Shown here: in pieces, positions 33,646 through 42,874 of the stretch
How the letters are laid out: the number at the start of each line of letters is the position of its first letter
Numbering within the stretch: position 1 is the stretch's first letter
Assembly (NCBI GenBank): GCA_037134895.1
Contig: JBAXLI010000001.1
Location: 1-64,000 of the forward strand
Direction of reading: 5' to 3'
DNA length: 64,000 nt
DNA from: CAIRDP01 sp037134895
GTDB lineage: Bacteria; Bacteroidota; Bacteroidia; Bacteroidales; FEN-979
Program-made: the position numbers and the translations under genes
The notes under the pieces: generated by a model
Told to the model about the DNA's origin: nothing
Databases searched by the model: none
Seen by the model: the letters and a program-made list of their open reading frames with translations, nothing else

Positions 33646-35754
33646 TTACCGTTCTATGATCAGTTTTTGATGGATAGTCCCTGTTACGGTTTTAAGGGAA
33701 CAGAAGTATATTCCCTGAATAAGGCCGGAAAGATCGATTTCGATAGAATGGATTCCTGGCTTTAATTCCTGATCTAACAGACTTTTCACCTCCCTTCCCT
33801 GAAAATCAAGGAGTGTTAGTCTTGCTTTTCCGCCGGTTTTGATAGAAAAATCAATATTGGTGTAATTCACCGCAGGGTTAGGAAAATTCTGTCCAAGGAA
33901 GCAATCAGTCAGCTTTTTTTTTGATGGTTGATCATCTACACCAACCGGAATTTCATTATGTCTGAGAATAGTACCGCACATACCCACGACAGTTGCAAAA
34001 CTTGTATCGATAAAGGAAACTGCACTGATCGCAAAAACGGTCTCGCATATTTCTTTTATCCAGTTTGCCCCGCCATCAGTTGTTTTATAAATTGCCGCCC
34101 AATCGCCAACTGCATAACCGATATTTTTATCTGCAAAGGAAACCCCGTAAAAATCACCTGTCATGTCACTTGTTTGTGTAATCCAGGTTGCACCGGCATT
34201 ATTTGTTCTGAGAATTATACCATATGCGCCGACTACAGTTCCATGCAATGAATCTGAAAATGAAACGCCATTAAGGTTGTTGGTAGTTCCACAATTCTGG
34301 ATAACCCAATTATTCCCTCCATCAGTAGTTCTAAGTATTGTACCATGATCACCGACTGCTGTGCCGTTCCGGCTGTCTGAAAATGAGACTTTCTTAAGGG
34401 TGTTGGTCGTTCCGCTTGTTTGAGCAACCCAGGTAGTACCTCCATTGGCAGTGTTTCTTATCACCCCGTTTTGGCCGACGGCCGTTCCATTGTCAGCAAT
34501 CGGGAAAGAAACTCCAAAAAGAGTTACATTGGTTAGGCTGTTTTGATTTGTCCAGGTATTTCCGCCATTTATGGTATGCCTGATCATTCCGCCCCAGCCA
34601 ACCGCGGTTGCAACCAATTGATCCGGTGCTGATATATCGAAAATCGGTGCAGTTGTTACACTGTTTTGAGAAGTCCAGTGGGTGCCGGCATCTGCTGTAT
34701 GTAATATTGTGCCGGAATTCCCAACAGCAAAGCCATTGTTGGCATCATAAAAAGAAATACCCTTTAATGATTCGGTCACTCCTTCAGGAGCCAGTTTAGT
34801 CCACGATGTTCCGCTATTGACAGACCGGGCAATGTATCCACCCTGGCCTACTGCTACCAGTGTATTCGCATCTGTATAATTTACGCTCATAAGTGTACTT
34901 GAAGACCCCGAATTCTGCACTGTCCAGGTTGCCCCTCCATTTGAGGTTTTTAAAATGGTGGCATAATTGAAATTTGCATCCGATCCTACAGCAATTCCGT
35001 TATTTGGATCGTAAAATCGAACACCGAATAACATGTTGGTTGTGCCACTGACCTGGACTGCCCATGTCGTTCCACCGTCGGTGGTATGAACAATTTCACC
35101 ATTGGAACCAACCGCCGCACCATTGAAGGAATCTGTAAAGTGAATATCATTGAGAACTTCGATCGTATGACTGTTTTGTACAATCCAGGTAGTTCCCCCA
35201 TCGGTTGTTCGAAGAATTGTTCCAAAATCTCCTGCTGCATTACCGGTGTTTTCATCAGAAAAAGAGACAGCGCTGAGTACTTTCACAGTTCCGCTGTTTT
35301 GAGGTACCCAATTCAATCCACCGTCGGTGGTTTTTAAAATCGATCCGCCGGATCCCACAACATAGGCTATATTCAGGCTGATACAATCAACTCCAAAAAA
35401 TGGAATATTTGTGGTTCCCGTTGCACGCATAATCCAGGTGGCGCCGCCATCAGAAGTTATCAGAATGGTATCCATAGTATAAACGGCCATTCCATGATCA
35501 GCATCGGCAAATGACACGTCCCTCATTGTATTGGTTGTTCCGCTGTTTTGAATGGTCCAGGTAAGACCCCCATCGTCAGTACGTTTTATTGTTCCAAGGT
35601 CACCCGCTGCATATCCTGTATTTTCATCAACAAAGGTTACTGACCACAAAGGATGGGCGTTTGGCAGTGGGTTTTGCCATATCCATTGTGCTGAAAGGGA
35701 TTGAATTTGAAGGTAGAAAAATATCACCGGGATAAGAAAATTGATTTTCTTCAT
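33646..35754 (-). CDS. T9SS-exported protein with about fourteen YCF48-type repeats
   Basis: A 702-residue secreted protein. After the signal peptide (to about 22, LSAQ) come thirteen full repeats and a partial one of roughly 41-43 residues: V-S-F-x-D-x-x-x-G-x-A-V-G-x-x-G-T-I-L-R-T-T-D-G-G-x-T-W-x-x-Q-x-S-G-T-T-N with variation. Repeated fragments include TILRTTDGGTTWIVQNS, GEIVHTTDGGTTWAVQ and GTILRTTDGGNNWVIQN. This is the YCF48/BNR family (HCF136-like), whose repeats form propeller blades; fourteen blades suggest two seven-bladed propellers. The T9SS tail starts GQNFPNPAVNYTNIDFSI. It is divergent from the LytS gene across about 200 bases and co-directional with the PD40 gene 25 bases away. 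Confidence 0.88.
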   Translation of the reverse strand: MKKINFLIPVIFFYLQIQSLSAQWIWQNPLPNAHPLWSVTFVDENTGYAAGDLGTIKRTDDGGLTWTIQNSGTTNTMRDVSFADADHGMAVYTMDTILITSDGGATWIMRATGTTNIPFFGVDCISLNIAYVVGSGGSILKTTDGGLNWVPQNSGTVKVLSAVSFSDENTGNAAGDFGTILRTTDGGTTWIVQNSHTIEVLNDIHFTDSFNGAAVGSNGEIVHTTDGGTTWAVQVSGTTNMLFGVRFYDPNNGIAVGSDANFNYATILKTSNGGATWTVQNSGSSSTLMSVNYTDANTLVAVGQGGYIARSVNSGTSWTKLAPEGVTESLKGISFYDANNGFAVGNSGTILHTADAGTHWTSQNSVTTAPIFDISAPDQLVATAVGWGGMIRHTINGGNTWTNQNSLTNVTLFGVSFPIADNGTAVGQNGVIRNTANGGTTWVAQTSGTTNTLKKVSFSDSRNGTAVGDHGTILRTTDGGNNWVIQNCGTTNNLNGVSFSDSLHGTVVGAYGIILRTNNAGATWITQTSDMTGDFYGVSFADKNIGYAVGDWAAIYKTTDGGANWIKEICETVFAISAVSFIDTSFATVVGMCGTILRHNEIPVGVDDQPSKKKLTDCFLGQNFPNPAVNYTNIDFSIKTGGKARLTLLDFQGREVKSLLDQELKPGIHSIEIDLSGLIQGIYFCSLKTVTGTIHQKLIIER
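33952..35610 (-). repeat. Fourteen-unit coding tandem repeat (YCF48 blades)
   Basis: Within the preceding gene, about fourteen units of roughly 124 bases recur, each encoding one blade with the conserved DGG-x-T/N-W core. Units differ at many positions, so they are old rather than recent exact duplications; units three and four and units ten and eleven look closest to each other at protein level. Confidence 0.8.
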
Positions 35755-35926
35755 AGAATTTTTGATTTATTTGTTGTCACAATATTATCAGACATTCATT
35801 CCGGAATAAATTGATAATCTGTAAAGGGTTCATATAAAAGGATAAGTGGTAATTCTATGGTTTTCACCTTTCAAAGAGAGAATTTACCTCTTATCGAGGA
35901 ATAGCAATTTTTTTGCAAGTCAGTCC

Positions 35927-35934
35927 TATATTTG
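35927..35934 (+). promoter_or_regulatory. Bacteroidota -7 element before the LytS/LytTR operon
   Basis: TATATTTG is an exact TAnnTTTG match ending 17 bases before the ATG at 35952. A transcript starting about seven bases beyond would lack the upstream TTG at 35913, which supports 35952 as the translation start. No convincing -33 TTTG lies at the usual spacing. Confidence 0.5.
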
Positions 35935-35951
35935 CATCTTTAAAAAATTTG

Positions 35952-37040
35952 ATGTATAAAAGCAAAACCATAAAGCTCAATTTCTGGCAATACCAACTTG
36001 TTGGCTGGGTCAGTTTTGTTATTGCCATACAGGCCCGGGATTTTCTCCAGAAATATGGATTGGCAGGACTTTCAAAAGTCAGTTTCGATTATTTTTTATT
36101 CCAGACTCTCATTGAGGCGACCTATGATTTAATCGGTTTCACCCTTACCTTATTGATGTGGCCGATCTACCGAAGAGTTTATAGAAAGAAGACGAGTGTT
36201 TTCTCACTTCTCGCCATCTCTGTTTTTGTTTCATTTCTTTTTTCGTTCATCTGGCAATTCTGCACGCTGTCAATTACCCCGGTCTTTGATCCAGGCTTTA
36301 AACCCTTGTACGATGAATACCTGTTTGTCTGGGCTATCTGGCGAACGCCTGTCCTGCTCGGGTGGAGTTTGTTCTATTTCGGAATAAAATTCTGGAAGGA
36401 TTGGAATCTCGAACATGACCGTGCGGAAAAAGCCAATCTGCTGGCGCAAAGCGCGCAACTTCAGATGCTCCGGTACCAGCTGAATCCTCATTTTCTTTTC
36501 AACTCTCTGAATTCAATCCGCGCCATGGTGGAGGAGGACAAACAAACCACCAAAGATATGCTTACAGAGCTGGCGGAATTCCTTCGGTATTCCCTCCTTA
36601 GCAAGAATTACTCAGATGTGCCTCTCAGGGAAGAATTAAATGCGATAAAACATTATTTTGCGATTGAAAAACACAGGTTTGAAGAAGATCTGGAAATAGT
36701 TTATGACATTGATCCGGAAGCCGAAGATTTCCCGGTTTTGAGTTTCCTGATCCATCCCCTCGTGGAAAATGCCGTGAAGCATGGGATGCAGACCAGTCCG
36801 ATGCCGCTGAAGATTAAAATTGAAGCAAAACTTAACAGTGGTAATTTAACAGTGGCTATCAGCAATACCGGCAAATGGCTTCCTCTGTCAGATTCATTAA
36901 CCCCTAACGGTACTGGTACCGGATTGAAGAATATTCAATCACGGCTTGAGCAGGCTTATCCGGGACACTATAGGTTTGAGATCGGTCCGAAAGGTAATGG
37001 GGTAACGGCCCTGATAGGAATTCAAAAGGGAACTCCATAA
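35952..37040 (+). CDS. LytS-type sensor histidine kinase
   Basis: A 362-residue kinase of the His_kinase (LytS/YehU) family. The start ATG at 35952 is chosen because the promoter -7 box lies between it and the earlier TTG at 35913. The N-terminal half has about four membrane spans (residues 12-28, 40-60, 82-102 and 118-140). The conserved YQLNPHFLFNSLNSIRAMVE carries the phosphorylated His180, and the C-terminal HATPase domain has an N-box-like LIHPLVENAVKHGM and the G-box GTGTGLKNIQSRLEQAYPG. There is no recognisable extracellular sensing domain. It is 11 bases upstream of the LytTR response regulator, its cognate partner. Confidence 0.92.
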   Translation: MYKSKTIKLNFWQYQLVGWVSFVIAIQARDFLQKYGLAGLSKVSFDYFLFQTLIEATYDLIGFTLTLLMWPIYRRVYRKKTSVFSLLAISVFVSFLFSFIWQFCTLSITPVFDPGFKPLYDEYLFVWAIWRTPVLLGWSLFYFGIKFWKDWNLEHDRAEKANLLAQSAQLQMLRYQLNPHFLFNSLNSIRAMVEEDKQTTKDMLTELAEFLRYSLLSKNYSDVPLREELNAIKHYFAIEKHRFEEDLEIVYDIDPEAEDFPVLSFLIHPLVENAVKHGMQTSPMPLKIKIEAKLNSGNLTVAISNTGKWLPLSDSLTPNGTGTGLKNIQSRLEQAYPGHYRFEIGPKGNGVTALIGIQKGTP

Positions 37041-37051
37041 AAATCATCCAT

Positions 37052-37777
37052 ATGAAAGGAAGGCTGACTGCAATTATTGTCGATGATGAACGTCTGGCAA
37101 GGAACGATCTTCGTCTCATGCTGGCACATTTTGAGAAGATTGATATAATCGGCGAGGCAAACAACATTTCCACTGCACGGGAGTTGATAAGCAAGTTCAA
37201 TCCCGAAGTGATCTTCCTCGATATTCAGATGCGGGGAGAAACCGGGTTTGATTTGCTGGAATTTATCCCAAAACATGTTAAGATCATTTTTGTAACAGCC
37301 TATGATGAATATGCCCTGAAGGCTTTTGATGTCAATGCCCTGGATTATCTGTTAAAACCAGTCAATAAAGAGCGGCTGGCCGAATCCATCGACCGGCTGC
37401 TTGAAGATACTATTCCGGGAAAAGATTCCAGATCACCTCTGACCTGCGACGATCGTCTCTTCCTGTTATTCAATGCGCATTACAAGTTTATCATGATTAA
37501 GTCGATTGTATACATTTCCGCCGCTGCCGATTATTCCGAGATTCATATGCTCGAAGGACAAAAAGGGCTTGTTGAAAAGCCGATGCAGGAGTGGGAAGAA
37601 CGCTTACCGGAAAAGTGTTTCTGCCGGATTCACCGGTCTACCATTATCAACATGGATTATATCATCAAAGTGGAAGAGTGGTTTAATTATGCCTTCAGAG
37701 TTCATCTGAAGGGTGTAGCAGAACCTTTTGTTATGAGCCGAAGGTATGCTTCTGCTATAAAGAACAGGTTAGGGTAG
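37052..37777 (+). CDS. LytTR-family response regulator
   Basis: A 241-residue regulator: REC domain at 1-120 with the acidic pocket Asp11-Asp12, phosphoacceptor Asp57 in EVIFLDIQM, Thr/Ser switch in IIFVTAYDEYALKAF and the Lys in LLKPV. The LytTR DNA-binding domain (about 140-241) has the standard phrases MIKSIVYISAAADYSEIHM and CFCRIHRSTIINMDYIIKV. It pairs with the LytS kinase. LytTR proteins bind direct repeats in promoters; the adjacent targets could include the T9SS cargo on either side or the multicopper oxidase 294 bases downstream, but no binding site was recognised. Stop codon TAG. Confidence 0.93.
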   Translation: MKGRLTAIIVDDERLARNDLRLMLAHFEKIDIIGEANNISTARELISKFNPEVIFLDIQMRGETGFDLLEFIPKHVKIIFVTAYDEYALKAFDVNALDYLLKPVNKERLAESIDRLLEDTIPGKDSRSPLTCDDRLFLLFNAHYKFIMIKSIVYISAAADYSEIHMLEGQKGLVEKPMQEWEERLPEKCFCRIHRSTIINMDYIIKVEEWFNYAFRVHLKGVAEPFVMSRRYASAIKNRLG

Positions 37778-38070
37778 TCCGTTTAAGTTAATTTCCTCGC
37801 GGACCTGTTCAGCACTCTTAATAAGCCTGACTATTCAGAAGAGGGGCGCTGGTTTTTTAACGTATTGGTTAATTTCCCATCTTAAATCAGGGTTATTACA
37901 TAAAAGATGAAGTATTTTCACGCTTGACAATCCGGCTCCGGAAATTATATATTTACCCGCCTCAAAATCTTCAAAAAGGAAATTGGATAATTCTGATGAT
38001 TATTTCCGGTGAAATATGATTCAGCCATATTGAATATGATGAGGGAAAGTATTTTATATATTTAATATTA

Positions 38071-40485
38071 ATGACAGTCATGAAAACAATCATAATTTAC
38101 AGTCTTATATGGATGAGCAGCATGTTCATCTTTAGCAGGAATACATACGGACAGCTTCCTGGTTCCGGTCAACAGCCACTGGAGCCTTCAGCTGTTCCAC
38201 AGTTTGTTGATCCCCTGCCCCAATTTTCGGGTCTGCGTGTTAACGCACAAGCAGGTGGACATTTATATATAAAGACAGTCCCCCACCAGCAGATTGCAGT
38301 TTCCACAGGAACTGTCCTGGCAACCGGTACTGTCGGGCCTTCAAATCCGAATGTCGGTCTGGCTAATTTCTGGACTTACAGCATTTCAAAGGATGGCAGC
38401 AACTGGACACCACCCATGTGGCCTGCTTTTACAATTGAGGCCCAGCGAGGGTCTCCATTGGATATTACATTCAGAAACGGGTTATACGGACAAACTTATG
38501 CCAGTGTGGGATTGACGGTTGACCAGAGCATTATGTGGGCTTCTCCCATGGTTACCGGCAATGTACTCACCGATCCTTATACCGGGCCGGTACCGATTTG
38601 TGTTCACCTGCATGGTGGTGAAGTTCCTTCGACCTCTGATGGAGGGCCACAGGCATGGTTCACTCCGGGGTATGCTCTCAAAGGATCCGCTTTTCAGCAA
38701 GGGGTTGATTCCACATACCAGTATCCGAACTCACAGGAAGCGGCCACATTATGGTACCATGAGCATACCCTGGGGGCAACCCGTTTAAATGTATATTCAG
38801 GGCTGGCAGGTTTTTATTTCCTGAGAGGGACTGACGAGGAAACGGATCATTTGCCGGGATGGTCAGGTGATGACCTGGTGAAAGAAGTTGCCCCGGCGGG
38901 TAGCAGTGGCACATTTAATCCAAATGCCTATCTTCCTGAAATTGAAGTCGCCATCCAGGATAGGATGTTCGATATGCAGGGGGGGCTTTTCTGGCCGGTC
39001 GATCCGCCAAATCCGTGGCTTCATCCCTTCTGGACTCCGGAATTTTTTGGAGATATAATGACGGTCAACGGAAAAACCTGGCCATATTTAAGTGTTGCTC
39101 CGCGCAAATACCGTTTTCATTTTCTCGATGGCTGCAATGCCAGTTTTCTTAATATGTGGTTAAAAAACCTTCAAACAGGTGCCCCGGGTCCTGTAATTAC
39201 CCAGATTGCCACTGACGGGGGGCTTCTCGATTCACCTGTTTCGTTTGATCCGGCCCAGGGGAAGACACTTTTTCTTGCCCCCGGGGAAAGGGCAGAGATA
39301 GTTATTGATTTTTCTACTGTGGCCCCCGGATCAAAATGGACGCTTGTGACAGATGCCAGGAGGCCTTATCCCACTGGAGAACTGCCCGATTCGCTTTATG
39401 AAGGAAGGATCATGCAATTTGTCGTTAACGGTGAGATGGTTTCGGCATCCAACCCAGGTAATCCCGGGACCGACAAGAGCCAGGTGCCTTCAAATTTAAG
39501 AGCTACGCCTTTGGTAAAGCTTACCGACTTTGCAGGTAACCTCAATGTAGCCCCTTCAGTGAAAAGGCAGTTGACCCTTAATGAATCGGAAGGCCCCGGT
39601 GGCCCTCAACTGATACTTGTGAACAACTCACGTTTTGATTCAATGCAGGGAACCGGACAGTTCGGTCAGGTTACCGAGAAACCAGTTGAGGGCACGTCTG
39701 AAATCTGGCAAATTGTAAACCTGACCATGGATGCCCACCCGATGCATATGCACCTCGTCCAGTTCCAGCTTGTAAGCCGGCAGGAATTCAATGATTCATT
39801 GTATATGATGGAATACAACTCAGGCTTCCCCGGCTATTCCTGGATCGCAGGCGCAGGGCCACCTCATCCTTACAACACTCCGAATGCGGACGGGGCGGTC
39901 GGGGGAAACCCGGCAGTTTCGTCATACACATATGGTCCCCTGATGTATGCCGAACCAAATGAAAAAGGATGGAAGGATACCTTTAAATGTTTTCCTGATC
40001 AGATCACCACTTTCATAGTAAGGTTTTGCCCGACTGATAAACCTGTTAACACCCCGCCCCAGAATTTGTTGTTTGATTTCGATCCGAGCTTGGGCCCTGG
40101 CTATGTATGGCATTGTCATATTGTCGATCACGAGGATAATGAAATGATGAGACCATATACAGTCATACCTTCACCTTACCGTGGTACGGGTATTCCGGTA
40201 GCAGGTAATTCCGCAGGATATAATCTGGAACAGAATCATCCTAATCCGCTTTCAGGCAAATCGACTATTGGATACACAATTCCCGTGGATCAGCATATAA
40301 GAATCGCGATCTATAACAGTATTGGCATCCAGGTTAAAGTTCTTACGGATGCTCATGCCTCTGCAGGTTCCCATTTGATACAATTCGATGGAAGCGAGTT
40401 ACAGGAAGGGGTTTATCTTTACAGGCTGGAAGCAGGGAATTATACTGCCTCGAAGAAGATGGTTGTGATCAAATCGCAGCAGTGA
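38071..40485 (+). CDS. CotA/bilirubin-oxidase-like multicopper oxidase with T9SS tail
   Basis: An 804-residue secreted oxidase. Signal peptide to about residue 28 (an alternative ATG at 38080 gives a tidier N-region). Three cupredoxin domains carry all four copper-site blocks: CVHLHGG (His177 region), LWYHEHTLGATRLNVY (228-243), HPMHMHLVQFQL (556 on) and YVWHCHIVDHEDNEMMRPY (679 on), the last containing the T1 copper His-Cys-His and axial Met. The order and spacing fit CotA/phenoxazinone-synthase-like enzymes rather than copper-efflux CueO, as no methionine-rich loop is visible. A T9SS domain begins NLEQNHPNPLSGKSTIGYTI. A surface-sorted multicopper oxidase could oxidise phenolics, bilins or metal ions such as Mn(II); this is unassigned. 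It follows the LytS/LytTR pair. Confidence 0.92.
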   Translation: MTVMKTIIIYSLIWMSSMFIFSRNTYGQLPGSGQQPLEPSAVPQFVDPLPQFSGLRVNAQAGGHLYIKTVPHQQIAVSTGTVLATGTVGPSNPNVGLANFWTYSISKDGSNWTPPMWPAFTIEAQRGSPLDITFRNGLYGQTYASVGLTVDQSIMWASPMVTGNVLTDPYTGPVPICVHLHGGEVPSTSDGGPQAWFTPGYALKGSAFQQGVDSTYQYPNSQEAATLWYHEHTLGATRLNVYSGLAGFYFLRGTDEETDHLPGWSGDDLVKEVAPAGSSGTFNPNAYLPEIEVAIQDRMFDMQGGLFWPVDPPNPWLHPFWTPEFFGDIMTVNGKTWPYLSVAPRKYRFHFLDGCNASFLNMWLKNLQTGAPGPVITQIATDGGLLDSPVSFDPAQGKTLFLAPGERAEIVIDFSTVAPGSKWTLVTDARRPYPTGELPDSLYEGRIMQFVVNGEMVSASNPGNPGTDKSQVPSNLRATPLVKLTDFAGNLNVAPSVKRQLTLNESEGPGGPQLILVNNSRFDSMQGTGQFGQVTEKPVEGTSEIWQIVNLTMDAHPMHMHLVQFQLVSRQEFNDSLYMMEYNSGFPGYSWIAGAGPPHPYNTPNADGAVGGNPAVSSYTYGPLMYAEPNEKGWKDTFKCFPDQITTFIVRFCPTDKPVNTPPQNLLFDFDPSLGPGYVWHCHIVDHEDNEMMRPYTVIPSPYRGTGIPVAGNSAGYNLEQNHPNPLSGKSTIGYTIPVDQHIRIAIYNSIGIQVKVLTDAHASAGSHLIQFDGSELQEGVYLYRLEAGNYTASKKMVVIKSQQ

Positions 40486-40533
40486 TCCCGCATCACCACT
40501 TATTGTAGTTTTGCGGAACACAGCTGCAGGCGC

Positions 40534-42699
40534 TTATTTCACTATAATTTTTTGAGTGAAGGTTATATTGGAATTTTTAAAGACCAGGAGATAAGAACCT
40601 TTTCCTTTTTCGGAAAGATCAATAGTCAGTTCAGCAGATTCTGCCTTCAGATTCATTATCATCAGTCCGTTGGAATTGAAGATCCCAAGCACTGCATCAT
40701 GGATGTCAAGACTGCCGAAGTTAACCCTGATCAGGCCGGATGTTGGATTTGGCGAGACCGTTAAACCCTTGTTATCGGAGGTACTGATGCCAACCGGACC
40801 TGACTGCTGGATTACCTTTACAACCACGGGAGAAACACCTGAAGCAGTGACCGTGATATTTGCAGTACGGCTTTGCTGAGCTGTATTTTCCTGGTATACT
40901 GCAATCAACTGTCCGTTTCCTGACCCTGAAAGTGTGGGAATACACCATGAAGCATCGGAAGCAGCAGTCCAGCCCACATTCGAAGTAACCTGGAAAATGG
41001 CGGAATCAGCCGGGTAGCTTACGTTCTGAACAGGAGGCGAAACTGAGAGAACCGCTGAAGTGCCTTCCTGGGTTACGGTAACATTCACCGGGTTTAATCC
41101 GGCTACTGTAACTGTGATAGTCGCCACGCGGGGAATAAGACTGATGTTCTGCAGATAGTTTGCTGTAATCGTTCCGTTTCCGGTACCAGATGGAGTAACG
41201 GTGCACCAGGTCTGATCTGAAACTGCTGTCCATGAAGAGTTGGAAGTCACGGTGAATGGAGTGCTTCCAGCCGGGGAGGTTACATTCTGATTCTGGGGTG
41301 TGACCGCAAGCGTTGAGGAACCACCTGACAGGTAAATGGATATGTCATCGAGATATACATTGGCAGCACTGCTGGTGTTATCAGTGCGGTGCCGGAACCT
41401 GAAGTAGCAGTTGTTCCCTGCAAATGCATTCAGGCTGTGTATGCGCTGCAGGTAGGATGAGTTCGATGTTGCAGGAGAAAGAGTGTCAACCTTAACCCAT
41501 GATTGTCCCCCATTTGCAGTCACTTCGAAATAGGTTGTATCATGATTGGCTAACTTGTTAGCCGTAGTATTTTTCCAGTAGAATGAGATGGAATGATTTG
41601 CAGGAAGAAGCACTTTCGGGGACCGCAATGTGGCTTCATTGCCGCTGGTATACCATGAGGTTTTTGCGCAAAGCAGGCCCGAATGCTGCTGAGCATTATA
41701 CTGATACCATGAAACGTCGGGTGTAATGACCCATGCGCTCTGAACCGGATAGGTGTTGAACACTGTCGAATCTTCGAAACCCTGGGTATAAGGAAACTGG
41801 TCAATGACGACCTCGGTTTTAAACTTCCAAAGAGGGGAGGATTCCTGCTGTGTTCCGTTTTTGGCAATGACTTTCCAATAATGCCATGCTGAATCGGCGA
41901 GAAGGGCCGGGGGAGTATAGGTATAGGTGCCTGCCCCGGAGACAGTTGCGTTATTGACAACCAGGGAAAGGTTCTGCGCACTGGTCCCGAACCAAAGATC
42001 ATAGCTTGTAGTATTCGCACCAAGCTGCCAGGAGAGAGAAGTGCCAACGGAAACCACTGTTGCATTATCTGCAGGAATAGGGTTTGTCGGGGTCACGGGG
42101 CCGGTTCCGTTATAGTAGAAACGCATGTTGGTAAGAGAGCTGGGATATGGATTAAGGTAGCCTGTCTGGCTTGGGGGTGGAAAATTCTGATCGTTGCCGC
42201 AATTTTTATTATTGTTTATTGATGAGCTCGTGGAATTAAAGTTAGGACCATAAGTATTTCCCCAGCGGTCCTCCCATTGAATAGCAATATTCTGCACGCC
42301 ATCATAAGGAATGGGTGTAAGCAGAGTGATCTCATTCCAGCCCGTCACGAAAGTAAGATCTCCCTGAAAGCAAAGGGTATATCCATAATTGAGAGGGTCT
42401 TCATAATTTGCATTGGCAAACACAGAATTGGATGTCAGCTTGAAATAGATTTTCTGGTTGGTAACTGTCCTGGGTCCGTTGGTACAGTTCAAGGCTATTT
42501 TGATGATGGATTTGGCGGTTCCGAGATCGGTATGATTGTAAATCAGCGAACTCCAGGAATAATTCCAGCTGGAATAAACAGGCATGCTGTTTGAAACAGT
42601 GCCACTTCCAATTTCCACGTAATTCTGAGATTTTGCATAAAAGGTGATTGCCGTCAGCAATATCAGGAGATTCCACCTAGAGAATTTAGTTTTAGTCAT
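40534..42699 (-). CDS. T9SS-exported protein with anchor-J-like and two BACON domains
   Basis: A 721-residue secreted multidomain protein: signal peptide, an N-terminal beta-sandwich (about 25-200, with WEDRWGNTYGPNFNS), a Fn3-like domain (PIPADNATVVSVGTSLSWQL), a MAM/choice-of-anchor J-like jelly-roll (TLRSPKVLLPANHSISFYW to NVYLDDISIYLSG) and two consecutive BACON domains (STLAVTPQNQNVTSPAGSTP and AVLSVSPPVQNVSYPADSA, each with W-T-A-x-S-D and W-C). The T9SS tail is KGLTVSPNPTSGLIRVNFGS. BACON domains bind mucin- or glycan-like ligands or serve as spacers. This is best read as a surface adhesin or binding protein. It is convergent with the multicopper oxidase. Confidence 0.85.
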   Translation of the reverse strand: MTKTKFSRWNLLILLTAITFYAKSQNYVEIGSGTVSNSMPVYSSWNYSWSSLIYNHTDLGTAKSIIKIALNCTNGPRTVTNQKIYFKLTSNSVFANANYEDPLNYGYTLCFQGDLTFVTGWNEITLLTPIPYDGVQNIAIQWEDRWGNTYGPNFNSTSSSINNNKNCGNDQNFPPPSQTGYLNPYPSSLTNMRFYYNGTGPVTPTNPIPADNATVVSVGTSLSWQLGANTTSYDLWFGTSAQNLSLVVNNATVSGAGTYTYTPPALLADSAWHYWKVIAKNGTQQESSPLWKFKTEVVIDQFPYTQGFEDSTVFNTYPVQSAWVITPDVSWYQYNAQQHSGLLCAKTSWYTSGNEATLRSPKVLLPANHSISFYWKNTTANKLANHDTTYFEVTANGGQSWVKVDTLSPATSNSSYLQRIHSLNAFAGNNCYFRFRHRTDNTSSAANVYLDDISIYLSGGSSTLAVTPQNQNVTSPAGSTPFTVTSNSSWTAVSDQTWCTVTPSGTGNGTITANYLQNISLIPRVATITVTVAGLNPVNVTVTQEGTSAVLSVSPPVQNVSYPADSAIFQVTSNVGWTAASDASWCIPTLSGSGNGQLIAVYQENTAQQSRTANITVTASGVSPVVVKVIQQSGPVGISTSDNKGLTVSPNPTSGLIRVNFGSLDIHDAVLGIFNSNGLMIMNLKAESAELTIDLSEKGKGSYLLVFKNSNITFTQKIIVK

Positions 42700-42874
42700 G
42701 ATGATTATTTTTTGAGTTTAGGGCGGGAGCAAAATTCCGCTTTTTACTGTCGGAATGTGTTTTTTACAGGTTCAGATTCCTGAATTCGCACCAGTATCGA
42801 TTTCGGCAGAATGAACCAGTCCCTTATGGTTTAAAGCGATCTACAGGTGCACTTTGCGCTGAGGCCCAGTTAAA

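Noticed and set aside
33952..35610. CRISPR array because of regular spacing
   Set aside because: The repetition is imperfect, in frame, about 124 bases per unit and encodes protein blades; there are no short exact repeats with unique spacers.
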